In this document: positions 54,531 to 64,000 of the stretch, piece by piece
Layout of the letters: each line of letters opens with the position of its first letter
Numbering within the stretch: position 1 is the stretch's first letter
Assembly (NCBI GenBank): GCA_002722095.1
Contig: PBKG01000006.1
Location: forward strand, 483,826 to 547,825
From: Rhodospirillaceae bacterium
GTDB taxonomy: Bacteria > Pseudomonadota > Alphaproteobacteria > UBA8366
Length of the DNA stretch: 64,000 bases
Reading direction: 5' to 3'
The notes under the pieces: generated by a model
What the model saw: the letters and a program-made list of their open reading frames with translations, nothing else
The model's database searches: none
What the model was told of the DNA's origin: nothing
Position numbers and translations under genes: made by a program

Positions 54531-55007
54531 CTAGAGGGCGAGTTGCCGTTGAAAATGAGCGAGCCATTCCCGGGCGCCGATTTCGATCAAATCGAGGCTT
54601 TGCTCGAAGTCTTCCATGGTTCCGTAAAAAGGGTCCGGCACATCTGTTTCTCCGCAGCCCGGCGCTACCGAGAGAAAAAGTGAAATTCGATCCGCGCGGT
54701 TTGGCGGGCATTGGGAGTGCAGGCTGCTCAAATGACCGTCGTCCATCGCCAGCAGCAGGTCGAATCGGTCAAAATCCTCGCGTTGCATACGGCGCGCGCG
54801 CAGGTTTTGCATCTCATAACCGCGCCGGGCCGCCGCTGCGACGGCCCTTGCATCCGGGGGCTCGCCCACATGGAAGCCATGTAGACCAACGGAATCTGCC
54901 ACAAATTCATGGGACAGACCCGCGTCCGCCACCAGATGGCGGAAGATCGCTTCCGCGCTTGGCGAGCGGCAGATATTTCCCGTGCAGACGAAGAGAATTT
55001 TGATCAT
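54531..55007 (-). CDS. Low-molecular-weight protein-tyrosine phosphatase
   Basis: 158 residues from the ATG at 55007. The P-loop is ILFVCTGNICRSPSAEAIF with the catalytic cysteine, and the acid is in DVPDPFYGTMEDFEQSLDL (Asp-Pro). The family removes phosphate from tyrosine on proteins, in many bacteria from kinases that control polysaccharide export. It is divergent from the DNA-glycosylase-like gene. An in-frame start at 55022 would add five residues. Confidence 0.95.
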   Translation of the reverse strand: MIKILFVCTGNICRSPSAEAIFRHLVADAGLSHEFVADSVGLHGFHVGEPPDARAVAAAARRGYEMQNLRARRMQREDFDRFDLLLAMDDGHLSSLHSQCPPNRADRISLFLSVAPGCGETDVPDPFYGTMEDFEQSLDLIEIGAREWLAHFQRQLAL

Positions 55008-55059
55008 ATTTGGTACAGGCACTCGAACGATTTCGGATTACCTAACGGATTATCGGCCG

Positions 55060-55659
55060 ATGGGCGAGAACGAACTTAACGCACTGCTGGGTGATGTCCG
55101 CGCTTGTGATATCTGCGTACCAGAATTGCCCCTTGGCCCACGGCCAGTGCTGCGTGTCACCAACACGGCGCGGTTCGTTATTATTGGCCAGGCGCCGGGT
55201 ACGCGCGTGCACGAAAGCGGTATTCCCTGGAATGATCGCAGTGGCGACCGGCTCCGCGATTGGCTCGAACTGGATCACGAAACGTTTTACGACGAAGACC
55301 GGGTTGCCATCATGCCGATGGGATTTTGTTATCCCGGCGTCAACAAGAGCGGCGGCGATAAGCCACCGCGCAAGGAATGCGCCCGAGAATGGCACGGGGC
55401 ACTGTGGCCGTTTCTAGGATCGGTGGAACTGGTCCTGCTGGTCGGAAGCTACGCGCAAAAATACTATCTGGGCCGCGACGCAAAAAAGACGCTCACAGAA
55501 ACCGTCGCAAAATGGCAGGAATACAGTCCTAAATTCATACCGATGCCGCATCCGAGCTGGCGCAATACAGCATGGCTCAAGCGCAACCCCTGGTTCGAAT
55601 CGGACTTGCTGCCGCCGCTTCGGCGTCGAATCCGAAAATTGGTAAGTTTAAGACAATAA
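55060..55659 (+). CDS. Uracil-DNA glycosylase superfamily protein with Fe-S cysteines
   Basis: 199 residues from the ATG at 55060; longer forms would overlap the divergent phosphatase gene. Motif 1 is VIIGQAPGTRVHES and motif 2 is PMPHPSWRNTAW. Four cysteines (16, 19, 90 and 107) have nearly the spacing that holds the [4Fe-4S] cluster in family-4 enzymes. The catalytic loop reads GQAPG instead of GEAPG, and motif 2 differs from HPSPL, so this is a divergent subfamily. Uracil excision is a guess. Confidence 0.8.
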   Translation: MGENELNALLGDVRACDICVPELPLGPRPVLRVTNTARFVIIGQAPGTRVHESGIPWNDRSGDRLRDWLELDHETFYDEDRVAIMPMGFCYPGVNKSGGDKPPRKECAREWHGALWPFLGSVELVLLVGSYAQKYYLGRDAKKTLTETVAKWQEYSPKFIPMPHPSWRNTAWLKRNPWFESDLLPPLRRRIRKLVSLRQ

Positions 55660-55737
55660 ACGGAAAAATTTGGGAGTCGCCTTCGCCCGCCCGCTCGGTC
55701 AATATAGGCTAACAAGAAATCGCCAGGGATCGCCGTA

Positions 55738-56028
55738 ATGGTGGAGAAATTATCAGCCGACGCACGGGCTTCGGCCATGGCCGAACTGCCGGATTGGCAG
55801 GAGGTCGACGGGCGTGATGCGATCAAACGAAGTTTCAAATTCGACGATTTCAATCAAGCTTGGGGTTTCATGAATAGGGTCGCGCTCAAGGCGGAGCGGA
55901 TGGATCATCACCCCGAGTGGTTTAACGTATACGGTACCGTCGACGTGACGCTTGCGACACATGAATGCGGCGGCGTCAGCGAACGGGATATTGCGCTGGC
56001 GAAATTTATCGATGCGCTGGCAAATTGA
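55738..56028 (+). CDS. phhB: Pterin-4a-carbinolamine dehydratase
   Basis: 96 residues. The active-site histidines are in [19 protein letters not shown], followed by [18 protein letters not shown]. The start is [20 protein letters not shown]. The enzyme dehydrates the carbinolamine formed by pterin-dependent hydroxylases, or helps in molybdopterin or quinone pathways in bacteria that lack them. No phenylalanine hydroxylase is in the window. Confidence 0.93.
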   Translation: MVEKLSADARASAMAELPDWQEVDGRDAIKRSFKFDDFNQAWGFMNRVALKAERMDHHPEWFNVYGTVDVTLATHECGGVSERDIALAKFIDALAN

Positions 56029-56065
56029 GCGGCTAATTGAAAAGACGCGATTGAGGATAATCAAA

Positions 56066-56665
56066 ATGTGGAAAATGTACCGATGGATACTGCCGTTGGT
56101 TTTGTTGGGCATCGTGCCGAGTGTTTCGGCCGATACCTTTTCTGATGGTATGCGGTTACATCTAAAAAAAGATTATTTCAAATCGGCACAGGTTTTCCAT
56201 GGTCTCGCCCAGGCCGGACATGTGCGCTCCCAATTCATGTTGGGGACTATCTACGAACAAGGGCTTGGTCTACCCAGCGACTTGAACGCCGCCGCGTATT
56301 GGTACGAGAAGGCGGCAACCGGCAATAATCCCTCGGCTCAATATAACCTCGGTATTTTTTATCAATTCGGAAAAGGTGTGCCCAAAAGTGCGGAAAAGGC
56401 TGCGGCCTGGTTGCTGCGGGCCGCTAATAACGGCCACGGTAAGGCTCAGAATAATCTCAGCACTTTTTATTACACCGGCGTTGGCGTGAAGAAGGATTTG
56501 GCGGAGGCGTGGAAATGGTTGTCGCTTGCCGCCGATCAACTCAAGGGTGCCGGCCGCGATATCGTATTAAAAAACCGCACCGCCATTGAAAAGGACATGT
56601 CATCCGGTGAAGTTGCCGAGGCCAAACGGCGCCTGACGGTATGGCGAGCTGCCCGGAAAAAATGA
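56066..56665 (+). CDS. Secreted Sel1-repeat protein
   Basis: 199 residues. An N-terminal signal peptide (WILPLVLLGIVPSVSA) precedes three or four Sel1 repeats, seen as MLGTIYEQGLGLPSDLNAA, YNLGIFYQFGKGVPKSAE and NNLSTFYYTGVGVKKDLA. Sel1 repeats form a TPR-like solenoid for protein contacts, often in the periplasm. The start used is the Met before KMYRW; the alternative Met three codons on is also possible. It overlaps the next Sel1 gene by four bases. Confidence 0.87.
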   Translation: MWKMYRWILPLVLLGIVPSVSADTFSDGMRLHLKKDYFKSAQVFHGLAQAGHVRSQFMLGTIYEQGLGLPSDLNAAAYWYEKAATGNNPSAQYNLGIFYQFGKGVPKSAEKAAAWLLRAANNGHGKAQNNLSTFYYTGVGVKKDLAEAWKWLSLAADQLKGAGRDIVLKNRTAIEKDMSSGEVAEAKRRLTVWRAARKK

Positions 56666-57621
56666 CCTCGAAGGCGAAGCGCTTCGCCGTTGCCATTTGT
56701 TTGGCTGTATTGGTCACGCTTGGTTTGGGGCCAAGTGCTTGGCTGACGGCAGCGGCGAAGGAACGTCCGGAGGAAATCTACCGCAAAGGCGCGAGCATGA
56801 TTTCCGAAGCCACGTCGCCAGCGTTTCAGGTCGAAGGGGCTAGACTGGTGGAAGAGGCGGCCCGTCTCGGCTTTCGTCCCGCTCAACTGCATCTTGCCAC
56901 GCTTTACACCAAAGGAGCCGGTGTCGCACAGGATTTCGAGCAAGCCCATCGTTGGTTCCTGGAAGCGGCGGAACGGGGTTCGATACCGGCGGCTTACTAT
57001 GTCGGCCTGCAGCTCGATCTTGGTCGAGGTGTCGCTCGCGACAGTCGCGGGGCCGCAAAATGGTACACACGAGCCGCCGACAAAGGGCATGCGGACGCCA
57101 GTTTTCAGCTGGGCCTTTTATACGAAAAAGGTGACGGCGTCCCGCAGGACTTTAAAAAGGCTGCACTCAACTATCGTCGAGCCGCGGGAAAAGGCGATAT
57201 TTCGGCAACCTACAATCTCGCCCTGTTGACGGAAGCGGGCCGCGGCATGCCCAAAGATCCCGCGGCAGCGGCTAAACTTTTTATCAAGGCGGCGCAGGCC
57301 GGCATGGCGGAGGCACAGACTGCCCTTTGCGAATTGCTTCTCGAAGGCAAAAGTGTGGAAAGGGATCCGAAAAGTGCTGCCGGCTGGTGTCGTGCGGCAG
57401 CTGTTCAGGGCTATGCACCTGCGCAAATGCGTCTTGCCAGCCTTTTCGGACAAGGCCTCGGTGTTGCGAAAGACATAGTGCGTGCCTATGCGTGGCTGTT
57501 ACTAGCGGTTCGGCGCGGGTATCCCCCGGCGCTTCAATTTCAGCGCGGTTTGGAACCGAAACTTTCTCGCCAGACCGTTGAGCAAGCAAAGGCCTTATCG
57601 GAAACGCTGGCCGAGAAATAA
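56662..57621 (+). CDS. Secreted Sel1-repeat protein (second of a pair)
   Basis: 319 residues. After a signal peptide (FAVAICLAVLVTLGLG) there are about seven Sel1 repeats. They include LATLYTKGAGVAQDFEQA, YYVGLQLDLGRGVARDSRGA, FQLGLLYEKGDGVPQDF and MRLASLFGQGLGVAKDI. Its start overlaps the stop of the first Sel1 gene (ATGA), so the two are made together. They could be two parts of one periplasmic scaffold. Confidence 0.88.
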   Translation: MTSKAKRFAVAICLAVLVTLGLGPSAWLTAAAKERPEEIYRKGASMISEATSPAFQVEGARLVEEAARLGFRPAQLHLATLYTKGAGVAQDFEQAHRWFLEAAERGSIPAAYYVGLQLDLGRGVARDSRGAAKWYTRAADKGHADASFQLGLLYEKGDGVPQDFKKAALNYRRAAGKGDISATYNLALLTEAGRGMPKDPAAAAKLFIKAAQAGMAEAQTALCELLLEGKSVERDPKSAAGWCRAAAVQGYAPAQMRLASLFGQGLGVAKDIVRAYAWLLLAVRRGYPPALQFQRGLEPKLSRQTVEQAKALSETLAEK

Positions 57622-57667
57622 TTTGCGGTTGTTGGCAAATTTCCACGAGCCACCCATATAGATTTCT

Positions 57668-58009
57668 ATGGACACTAATCTTTCTGCTGGATCGCCCCGC
57701 GCAGACGAACCGCGCCTAACCGGATTCTGGCGAAAGTTGCGCGCATGTTTCAGGCGTGTTCCGTTCGCGGAAGAAGCGGCAGCGGCCTATTTCTGCGCCA
57801 ACGATCCGAACACGCCGACGCAGGTTAAGGCAGTGATCGTCGGGGCTCTGGCTTATTTCGTCATGCCCGCCGATCTAGTGCCCGATTTTTTGGTCGGGCT
57901 CGGATTTACCGATGATGCGGCGGTATTTTGGGCCGCGTGGCAATCGGTCAGCAGGCACGTGTCGGAAAGTCATCGAGAACTGGCACGACGCGCTTTGTCT
58001 CGGCCCTAA
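57668..58009 (+). CDS. YkvA/DUF1232 membrane protein
   Basis: 113 residues. The defining motif is ALAYFVMPADLVPDFLVGLG followed by FTDDAAVFWAAW, the DUF1232 fold with its Pro-Asp pair. Two short hydrophobic stretches suggest membrane association. The function is unknown, though homologues lie near transport and stress genes. Its end overlaps the EamA gene by four bases in a convergent arrangement. Confidence 0.88.
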   Translation: MDTNLSAGSPRADEPRLTGFWRKLRACFRRVPFAEEAAAAYFCANDPNTPTQVKAVIVGALAYFVMPADLVPDFLVGLGFTDDAAVFWAAWQSVSRHVSESHRELARRALSRP

Positions 58010-58917
58010 GAACCGGATTTTTCCTCCCGCTGGGCTTCGCGTCTGGCGATGTAGTACCCGCTGGCAACCACCAAGATGGTGCCGATGACGGTCCAAATTG
58101 TCGGAATTTCAGCAAAAAAGACAAACCCGATTAAAGCGGCAATCAAGACCCGAGAATATTCGAACGGGGTAACTGCCGTCGCTTCGCCCGCCGCCAGCGC
58201 CTGAATCAGGCATGTGTGGGCAATCGTGACGAGAAGGCCGAGCGCGACCAGCAGCAGAAATTCTTCCAGCGTGGGTGTTATCCACAAATAGTAGGTGGGC
58301 ACTGCGGTAATCGCGATGGTTATCGATGCGTGCCAAAGCAGAATGGTCAAATTTGACTCGCCTTTGGATTTAAGAATTTTGATCAAGGTGAAGATCACCG
58401 CTGCCATGATCGCATTGGCGAGGGCGAACAGCATGCCAGGTTCGATCCCGCCAGCGGGGCGAACCATTATGACGACACCGATGAAGCCGATCACGGTTGC
58501 GGTCCAGCGCCGCCAACGAATGGCCTCGCCCAACAGGAAAACCGCACAGGGGATCATCCAAATGGTCCGCGAAAACATAACCGCTGTTGCATCGGCTAAC
58601 GGCAGGAGCTGGAGGCTGTAAAAAATGCAAACCATGGCGATGCCGCCAAGTGCTCCCCGGGCAAATTGCAACATTGGATACTGGGTGTGGAACGCCACCA
58701 AGCCGCCAGCTTGAACAACCGCGGGTATCAGCCAAAGGAGGCTGAAGATATTGCGGAAAAAGACAATCTCGATCGGATCCAGTCGCCGGCTGACAATCTT
58801 GATGATGCTGTCCGCAGCGACGAAGAATACCGCCATTAACAGCATCCATACGGCACCGCGCAGGTTGCCAGGCAGATTTTCCCAACGGCGCGCAATCGCC
58901 TCCGGCACCAACTTCAT
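58006..58917 (-). CDS. EamA/DMT-family transporter (copy 1)
   Basis: 303 residues with ten predicted membrane helices in two EamA halves. Typical parts are RLDPIEIVFFRNIFSLLWLI, LLPLADATAVMFSRTIWMIP and WRRWTATVIGFIGVVIMVRP near residue 140. The family exports amino acids, nucleobases or sugars. It lies six bases after copy 2 on the same strand. The substrate is unknown. Confidence 0.9.
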   Translation of the reverse strand: MKLVPEAIARRWENLPGNLRGAVWMLLMAVFFVAADSIIKIVSRRLDPIEIVFFRNIFSLLWLIPAVVQAGGLVAFHTQYPMLQFARGALGGIAMVCIFYSLQLLPLADATAVMFSRTIWMIPCAVFLLGEAIRWRRWTATVIGFIGVVIMVRPAGGIEPGMLFALANAIMAAVIFTLIKILKSKGESNLTILLWHASITIAITAVPTYYLWITPTLEEFLLLVALGLLVTIAHTCLIQALAAGEATAVTPFEYSRVLIAALIGFVFFAEIPTIWTVIGTILVVASGYYIARREAQREEKSGS

Positions 58918-58922
58918 CTGCG

Positions 58923-59843
58923 CTATTTTTCGCTGCTCTCGGCCACTGCCTCGCGCCGTGCGATGTAGTAGGTCGAGATAATGATGATTGCGGCCCCGAC
59001 GACAGTCCAGGCATCGATGGTCTCGGCGAAATAGACATAGCCGATGATGACGGCGAAAATTATTCGCGAATAATCAAATGGCAGCACTGCGGTTGCCTCG
59101 CCTATTTCGAGGGCGCGGATGATGCAGTGATGTCCGTAGGTGAGGCCTGCCCCCATTGCGATCAACGCCAAAAGCTCAATCCAGGTCGGTGTAATCCAGA
59201 CAAAGAACAAAGGAATCGCACTCAACACGGTCAGCAGAATGGTGTGCCAACTGAGGATCGTGAGACGATCCTCGCCCAATTCGCTCATTATCTTGATTAC
59301 GGTAAAGCCAGCTGCAGCGAACATGGCATTGCCGGCGACGAGGAGAGCGCCGATCTGCATGGCGTCGCCCGGGCGAACCATGATTACAACACCGGTGAAT
59401 CCAACTGCGGTTGCGGTCCAGCGGCGCCATCGCACCACTTCGGCAAGAAATAATACCGCGAACGGGATCATCCATAGCGGCCGCGAAAATATAATCGCTT
59501 GCGCATCGGCGAGCGGGATCATGGTTAAGCCGTAGAACATGCAGACAATCGCCAATGCGCCAAATAATGCGCGCGTGAACTGCAATCCCGGACGGGTGGT
59601 TTTCAGAACCTTCAATCCGCCTGCTTTGTAAATTACCGGCAACAGGCAGACGACGCCGAAAAGGCTGCGAAAAAACACGAGCTCGATGGGGTCTAGCCTC
59701 TGTCCCAGATGCTTGATTACGCCCCCCATTGCGGTGAACAAAAACGCGCTCAGGGTCATCCAGCAGGCGCCTCGGACATTGTCCGGAAGCTCGTGCCATT
59801 TTTTCTGAAGCCCCTGCGGGAAAAGGCGATTTGGTTCGGTCAC
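58923..59843 (-). CDS. EamA/DMT-family transporter (copy 2)
   Basis: 306 residues from a GTG at 59843. That choice gives the same length before ELPDNVRGACWM as copy 1 and avoids overlap with the divergent acetoacetyl-CoA synthetase; the open frame continues up to a TTG at 59951. Motifs mirror copy 1, including RLDPIELVFFRSLFGVVCL, MIPLADAQAIIFSRPLWMIP and WRRWTATAVGFTGVVIMVRP. The pair is a clear tandem duplication. The two may form a heterodimer, as small DMT proteins do, or have separate substrates. Confidence 0.88.
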   Translation of the reverse strand: MTEPNRLFPQGLQKKWHELPDNVRGACWMTLSAFLFTAMGGVIKHLGQRLDPIELVFFRSLFGVVCLLPVIYKAGGLKVLKTTRPGLQFTRALFGALAIVCMFYGLTMIPLADAQAIIFSRPLWMIPFAVLFLAEVVRWRRWTATAVGFTGVVIMVRPGDAMQIGALLVAGNAMFAAAGFTVIKIMSELGEDRLTILSWHTILLTVLSAIPLFFVWITPTWIELLALIAMGAGLTYGHHCIIRALEIGEATAVLPFDYSRIIFAVIIGYVYFAETIDAWTVVGAAIIIISTYYIARREAVAESSEK

Positions 59844-59924
59844 GGGAATCGACAGTAAGGGGCTTTCGGCTGAAAGGCCAGAGTTCCGCGCGTCGGTTAC
59901 GGATATTGGTCGGCGGTCTTCCCC

Positions 59925-61918
<1,994 letters not shown>

Positions 61919-61922
<4 letters not shown>

Positions 61923-63079
61923 CCGGGTCTGCGCCCATCCGGCCCGCGATTCGGGATTTCGAAACCCAGCAGATCATGCAGGTCTCGCAATTGGCGCTCG
62001 GCGATCCGGACGTTATTCCGCTTTGGTATGGCGAATCCGATGTAAACACGCCGGCCTTTATTTGCGATGCGGCCGCGGCGGCCATGGCCGATGGCGAGAC
62101 CTTCTATACCCATAAGCGAGGTCTTCCGGAGCTGCGCGATGCGCTGGCCGGTTATAGCGAGAATATTTATGGGAGCCCCGTGGCGCGGGACCGGATCACC
62201 ATCACCTCATCGGGGATGACTGCGATCATGATTGCAATGCAGGTCTTGGTCGATCCGGGCGATCGCGTGGTGCTGGTGGGGCCGGTCTGGCCCAATGCGG
62301 CAGCGGCGGTGCGGGTGATGGGTGGGGATGCGCACCAACTTCCGCTCGAATTCGGCAATCACGGATGGCAGCTGGATTTGGAAAAGCTGTTTGCGGCATG
62401 TACGGAGAAGACCCGGGCAATATTCATAAACTCGCCGGGCAATCCGACCGGCTGGATGATGCCGGCGGAAGAACAGAAGGCGGTTCTCGAATTTTGCCGG
62501 GCGCGCGGTATTTGGGTTATTGCCGACGAGGTTTACGGTCGGATCGTCTATGACCGGGAGTTGGCACCGTCGTTCCTCGAAATCGCCGAACCCGAAGATG
62601 CGGTGCTTGCGGTGAATAGTTTTTCGAAAAATTGGGCAATGACCGGTTGGCGACTGGGTTGGTTGACCCATCCCGCGCATTTCGCAAAACCGTTCGCCGA
62701 TCTGATTGAATTCAATACCAGCGGTACGCCGGCCTTTTTACAGAAAGCGTGTATTACCGCGCTCGAGGAGGGCGAAGAGGTGGTTGCCGATATGGTGGCG
62801 CTTTGTCGCCAAGGACGCGACATTGTCGGCGAGGCGTTAGGCGCTTGGCCCCGAATTCGCTATCGAGCCCCGGACGCAGCATTTTATTCGTTTTTCACCG
62901 TCCACGGGATGGAGTGTTCCCTTGAATATGCCAAGGAGCTAGTCGGCGAGGTCGGCGTGGGCTTGGCTCCGGGCACCGCGTTTGGCCCCGAGGGTGAAGG
63001 TTGGCTCAGGCTTTGTTTTGCACGCGATGGCGATGTTCTGCGCCAGGCGATGGACCGGTTGGCAAAGGTATTCGCTTGA
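61919..63079 (+). CDS. PLP-dependent aminotransferase (class I/II)
   Basis: 386 residues starting at a GTG that overlaps the previous stop (GTGA). Fold-type I features are [52 protein letters not shown] and the PLP lysine in [18 protein letters not shown]. The family includes aspartate and aromatic aminotransferases. Coupling to acetoacetyl-CoA synthetase suggests a carbon source yielding both, but the substrate is not assignable by eye. Confidence 0.93.
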
Positions 63080-63131
63080 TTTCATTCGCGTTTTGCGGGA
63101 CGGTTCGGGCGCAACAGGGAAAAATTCGATT

Positions 63132-63656
63132 ATGCGCGGTTATTTCGGCATAGGTGTCGAGCATATTTCGAAACCGATGAATGTGGGGAACCTTTTCCGT
63201 TCGGCCCACGCCTTCGGTGCGGACTTCGTTTTTGCCATCGCGCCTGCGATAAATCTGAAAGAAATACAAAAATCCGACACGTCGCAGACCGCAAAGCATC
63301 TGCCGCTCTATGAGTTTGCCGAGGTTTCTGAGCTGACTTTGCCGCGCGGCTGCCAGTTGGTCGGCGTTGAACTGCTCGATGAAGCCGCGGAATTGCCCAG
63401 TTTCACTCATCCGGAGCGGGCCGCCTATATTTTGGGCCCTGAAAAGGGCTCCCTGTCACCAGATTTGACGGCGCGCTGCGATCATGTCGTCAAAATTCCG
63501 ACAAAATTCTGCGTCAATGTGGGCGTTGCCGGCGCGGTGTTGATGTATGATCGGCTGATAACCCGGGGCCGGTTTGCGCCGCGGCCCGAGGCGCCCGGTG
63601 GTCCGGTCGAGGAATTGGCGCCCCACATTCACGGTGGCCGGGTTGTGCGCCGATAG
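63132..63656 (+). CDS. SpoU/TrmH-family RNA methyltransferase
   Basis: 174 residues from the ATG at 63132. SPOUT motifs are KPMNVGNLFRSAHAFGADFV (motif 1), AAYILGPEKGSLSPDL (motif 2) and VKIPTKFCVNVGVAGAVLMY (motif 3), which form the SAM-binding knot. The family methylates ribose 2'-OH in tRNA or rRNA. The target is not known; length and order fit a minimal SpoU protein with no extra RNA-binding domain. Confidence 0.92.
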   Translation: MRGYFGIGVEHISKPMNVGNLFRSAHAFGADFVFAIAPAINLKEIQKSDTSQTAKHLPLYEFAEVSELTLPRGCQLVGVELLDEAAELPSFTHPERAAYILGPEKGSLSPDLTARCDHVVKIPTKFCVNVGVAGAVLMYDRLITRGRFAPRPEAPGGPVEELAPHIHGGRVVRR

Positions 63657-63679
63657 GCCGTAGCATGCGAGGTAATTCT

Positions 63680-64000
63680 GTGACGCACGCACACAAATTA
63701 TCCATTGTTTTGTTCGCGCTTACCCTAAGCGGGGCGGCCTCGCCGAGTAATGCACAAGATGCGGGTGCGAACCGTCTCGGAACGTTCGGCGATTGGCATG
63801 CGGAAAGCTATTTGGAGAAGAAAGGCAAAAAGACCTGCCTCATGTGGACCAAGCCGCTGAAATCGCGCGGCAAATATCGTAAGCGTGGCGATGTATATAT
63901 GTATGTGACCCATCGGCCGTGGTTAAAAAAGAGCAATGTCGTGAGTTTTCTCGCGGGCTATAACTACAAAAAGGACAGCGAGGCACGGGCGCTTGTCGGC
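63680..64000 (+). CDS. IalB-family protein, N-terminal part (runs off the window)
   Basis: 107 codons are present, from a GTG at 63680 with a GAGG ribosome-binding site; an ATG at 63665 is in frame. The signal peptide LSIVLFALTLSGAASPSNAQ is followed by LGTFGDWHAESYLEKKGKKT and YMYVTHRPWLKKSN. The family includes invasion-associated locus B and other periplasmic alphaproteobacterial proteins of unclear role. The rest lies outside the window. Confidence 0.88.
   Translation, partial: MTHAHKLSIVLFALTLSGAASPSNAQDAGANRLGTFGDWHAESYLEKKGKKTCLMWTKPLKSRGKYRKRGDVYMYVTHRPWLKKSNVVSFLAGYNYKKDSEARALVG

Overview
The window is a gene-dense piece of an alphaproteobacterial chromosome with moderately high GC. 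The content fits a Rhodospirillales-like, free-living, probably marine or soil organism. The main evidence is the large NAD-dependent glutamate dehydrogenase, the hemC-hemD-mic60-orf52 cluster (Mic60 and Orf52 are alphaproteobacterial), tsaD-gpsA divergent from hemC, an SDHAF4-type DUF1674 gene beside rsmB, a heparinase II/III-like gene in the purH/rpe/rsmB neighbourhood, and IalB, YbjQ and UMF1-type MFS genes. No phage, insertion sequence, integrase or CRISPR array is visible. The assignment to an order is inference.

Layout. 0-5 kb: amtB-glnK (nitrogen sensing and ammonium uptake), a ubiquinone-type hydroxylase, and the cnoX-lonN-trm112-DUF971 operon, then a prolyl-tRNA editing protein and tRNA-Gly(GCC). 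5-16 kb: a 3-oxoacid CoA-transferase pair, an ABC-2 exporter, the 1,610-residue NAD-glutamate dehydrogenase interrupted by a one-base frameshift at 11246-11249, YbjQ, an MFS exporter and purH. 17-25 kb: a polysaccharide locus. A dehydratase, a reductase/epimerase and a polyprenyl-phosphate sugar transferase look like a pathway for the first lipid-linked sugar (QuiNAc or FucNAc type). They lie downstream of a winged-helix regulator coupled to a NusG/RfaH-like antiterminator, divergent from a UDP-HexNAc dehydrogenase, with a regular array of four operator half-sites between the two. A heparinase-like protein follows.

25-34 kb: a Usp plus SLC13 transporter pair, rpe, and a four-gene module: SxtJ-like membrane protein, a 49-residue DUF5989 (SxtK-like) protein with a TTG start, a NodU/SxtI-like carbamoyltransferase and a membrane-anchored SGNH hydrolase. 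This module is the best candidate for an under-described system, probably carbamoylating (and possibly acylating or deacylating) a surface glycan or secreted small molecule. rsmB and an SDHAF4-like gene follow. 34-45 kb: acetyl-CoA synthetase, a Rieske protein, an EVE-domain protein, three YCII genes carrying five YCII domains, gpsA and tsaD. Divergent from these is hemC-hemD-mic60-orf52, in which Mic60 carries an extra N-terminal helix-turn-helix.

45-64 kb: a candidate anti-Shine-Dalgarno small RNA ending in a strong terminator, tRNA-Thr(CGT), a stand-alone cyclic-nucleotide-binding protein, a BI-1 membrane protein, the ybbA-ybbP/tesA divergon, FIST and ThpR proteins, tandem TauD-like dioxygenases, a low-molecular-weight phosphatase, an Fe-S uracil-DNA-glycosylase-like protein, phhB, two Sel1-repeat proteins, a YkvA protein, tandem EamA transporters, acetoacetyl-CoA synthetase, a PLP aminotransferase, a SpoU methyltransferase and the start of an IalB-family gene. 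Tandem duplication recurs between 37 and 60 kb (YCII, TauD, Sel1, EamA). The CoA-transferase, acetoacetyl-CoA synthetase and acetyl-CoA synthetase together suggest active use of ketone-body or PHB-type intermediates and acetate.
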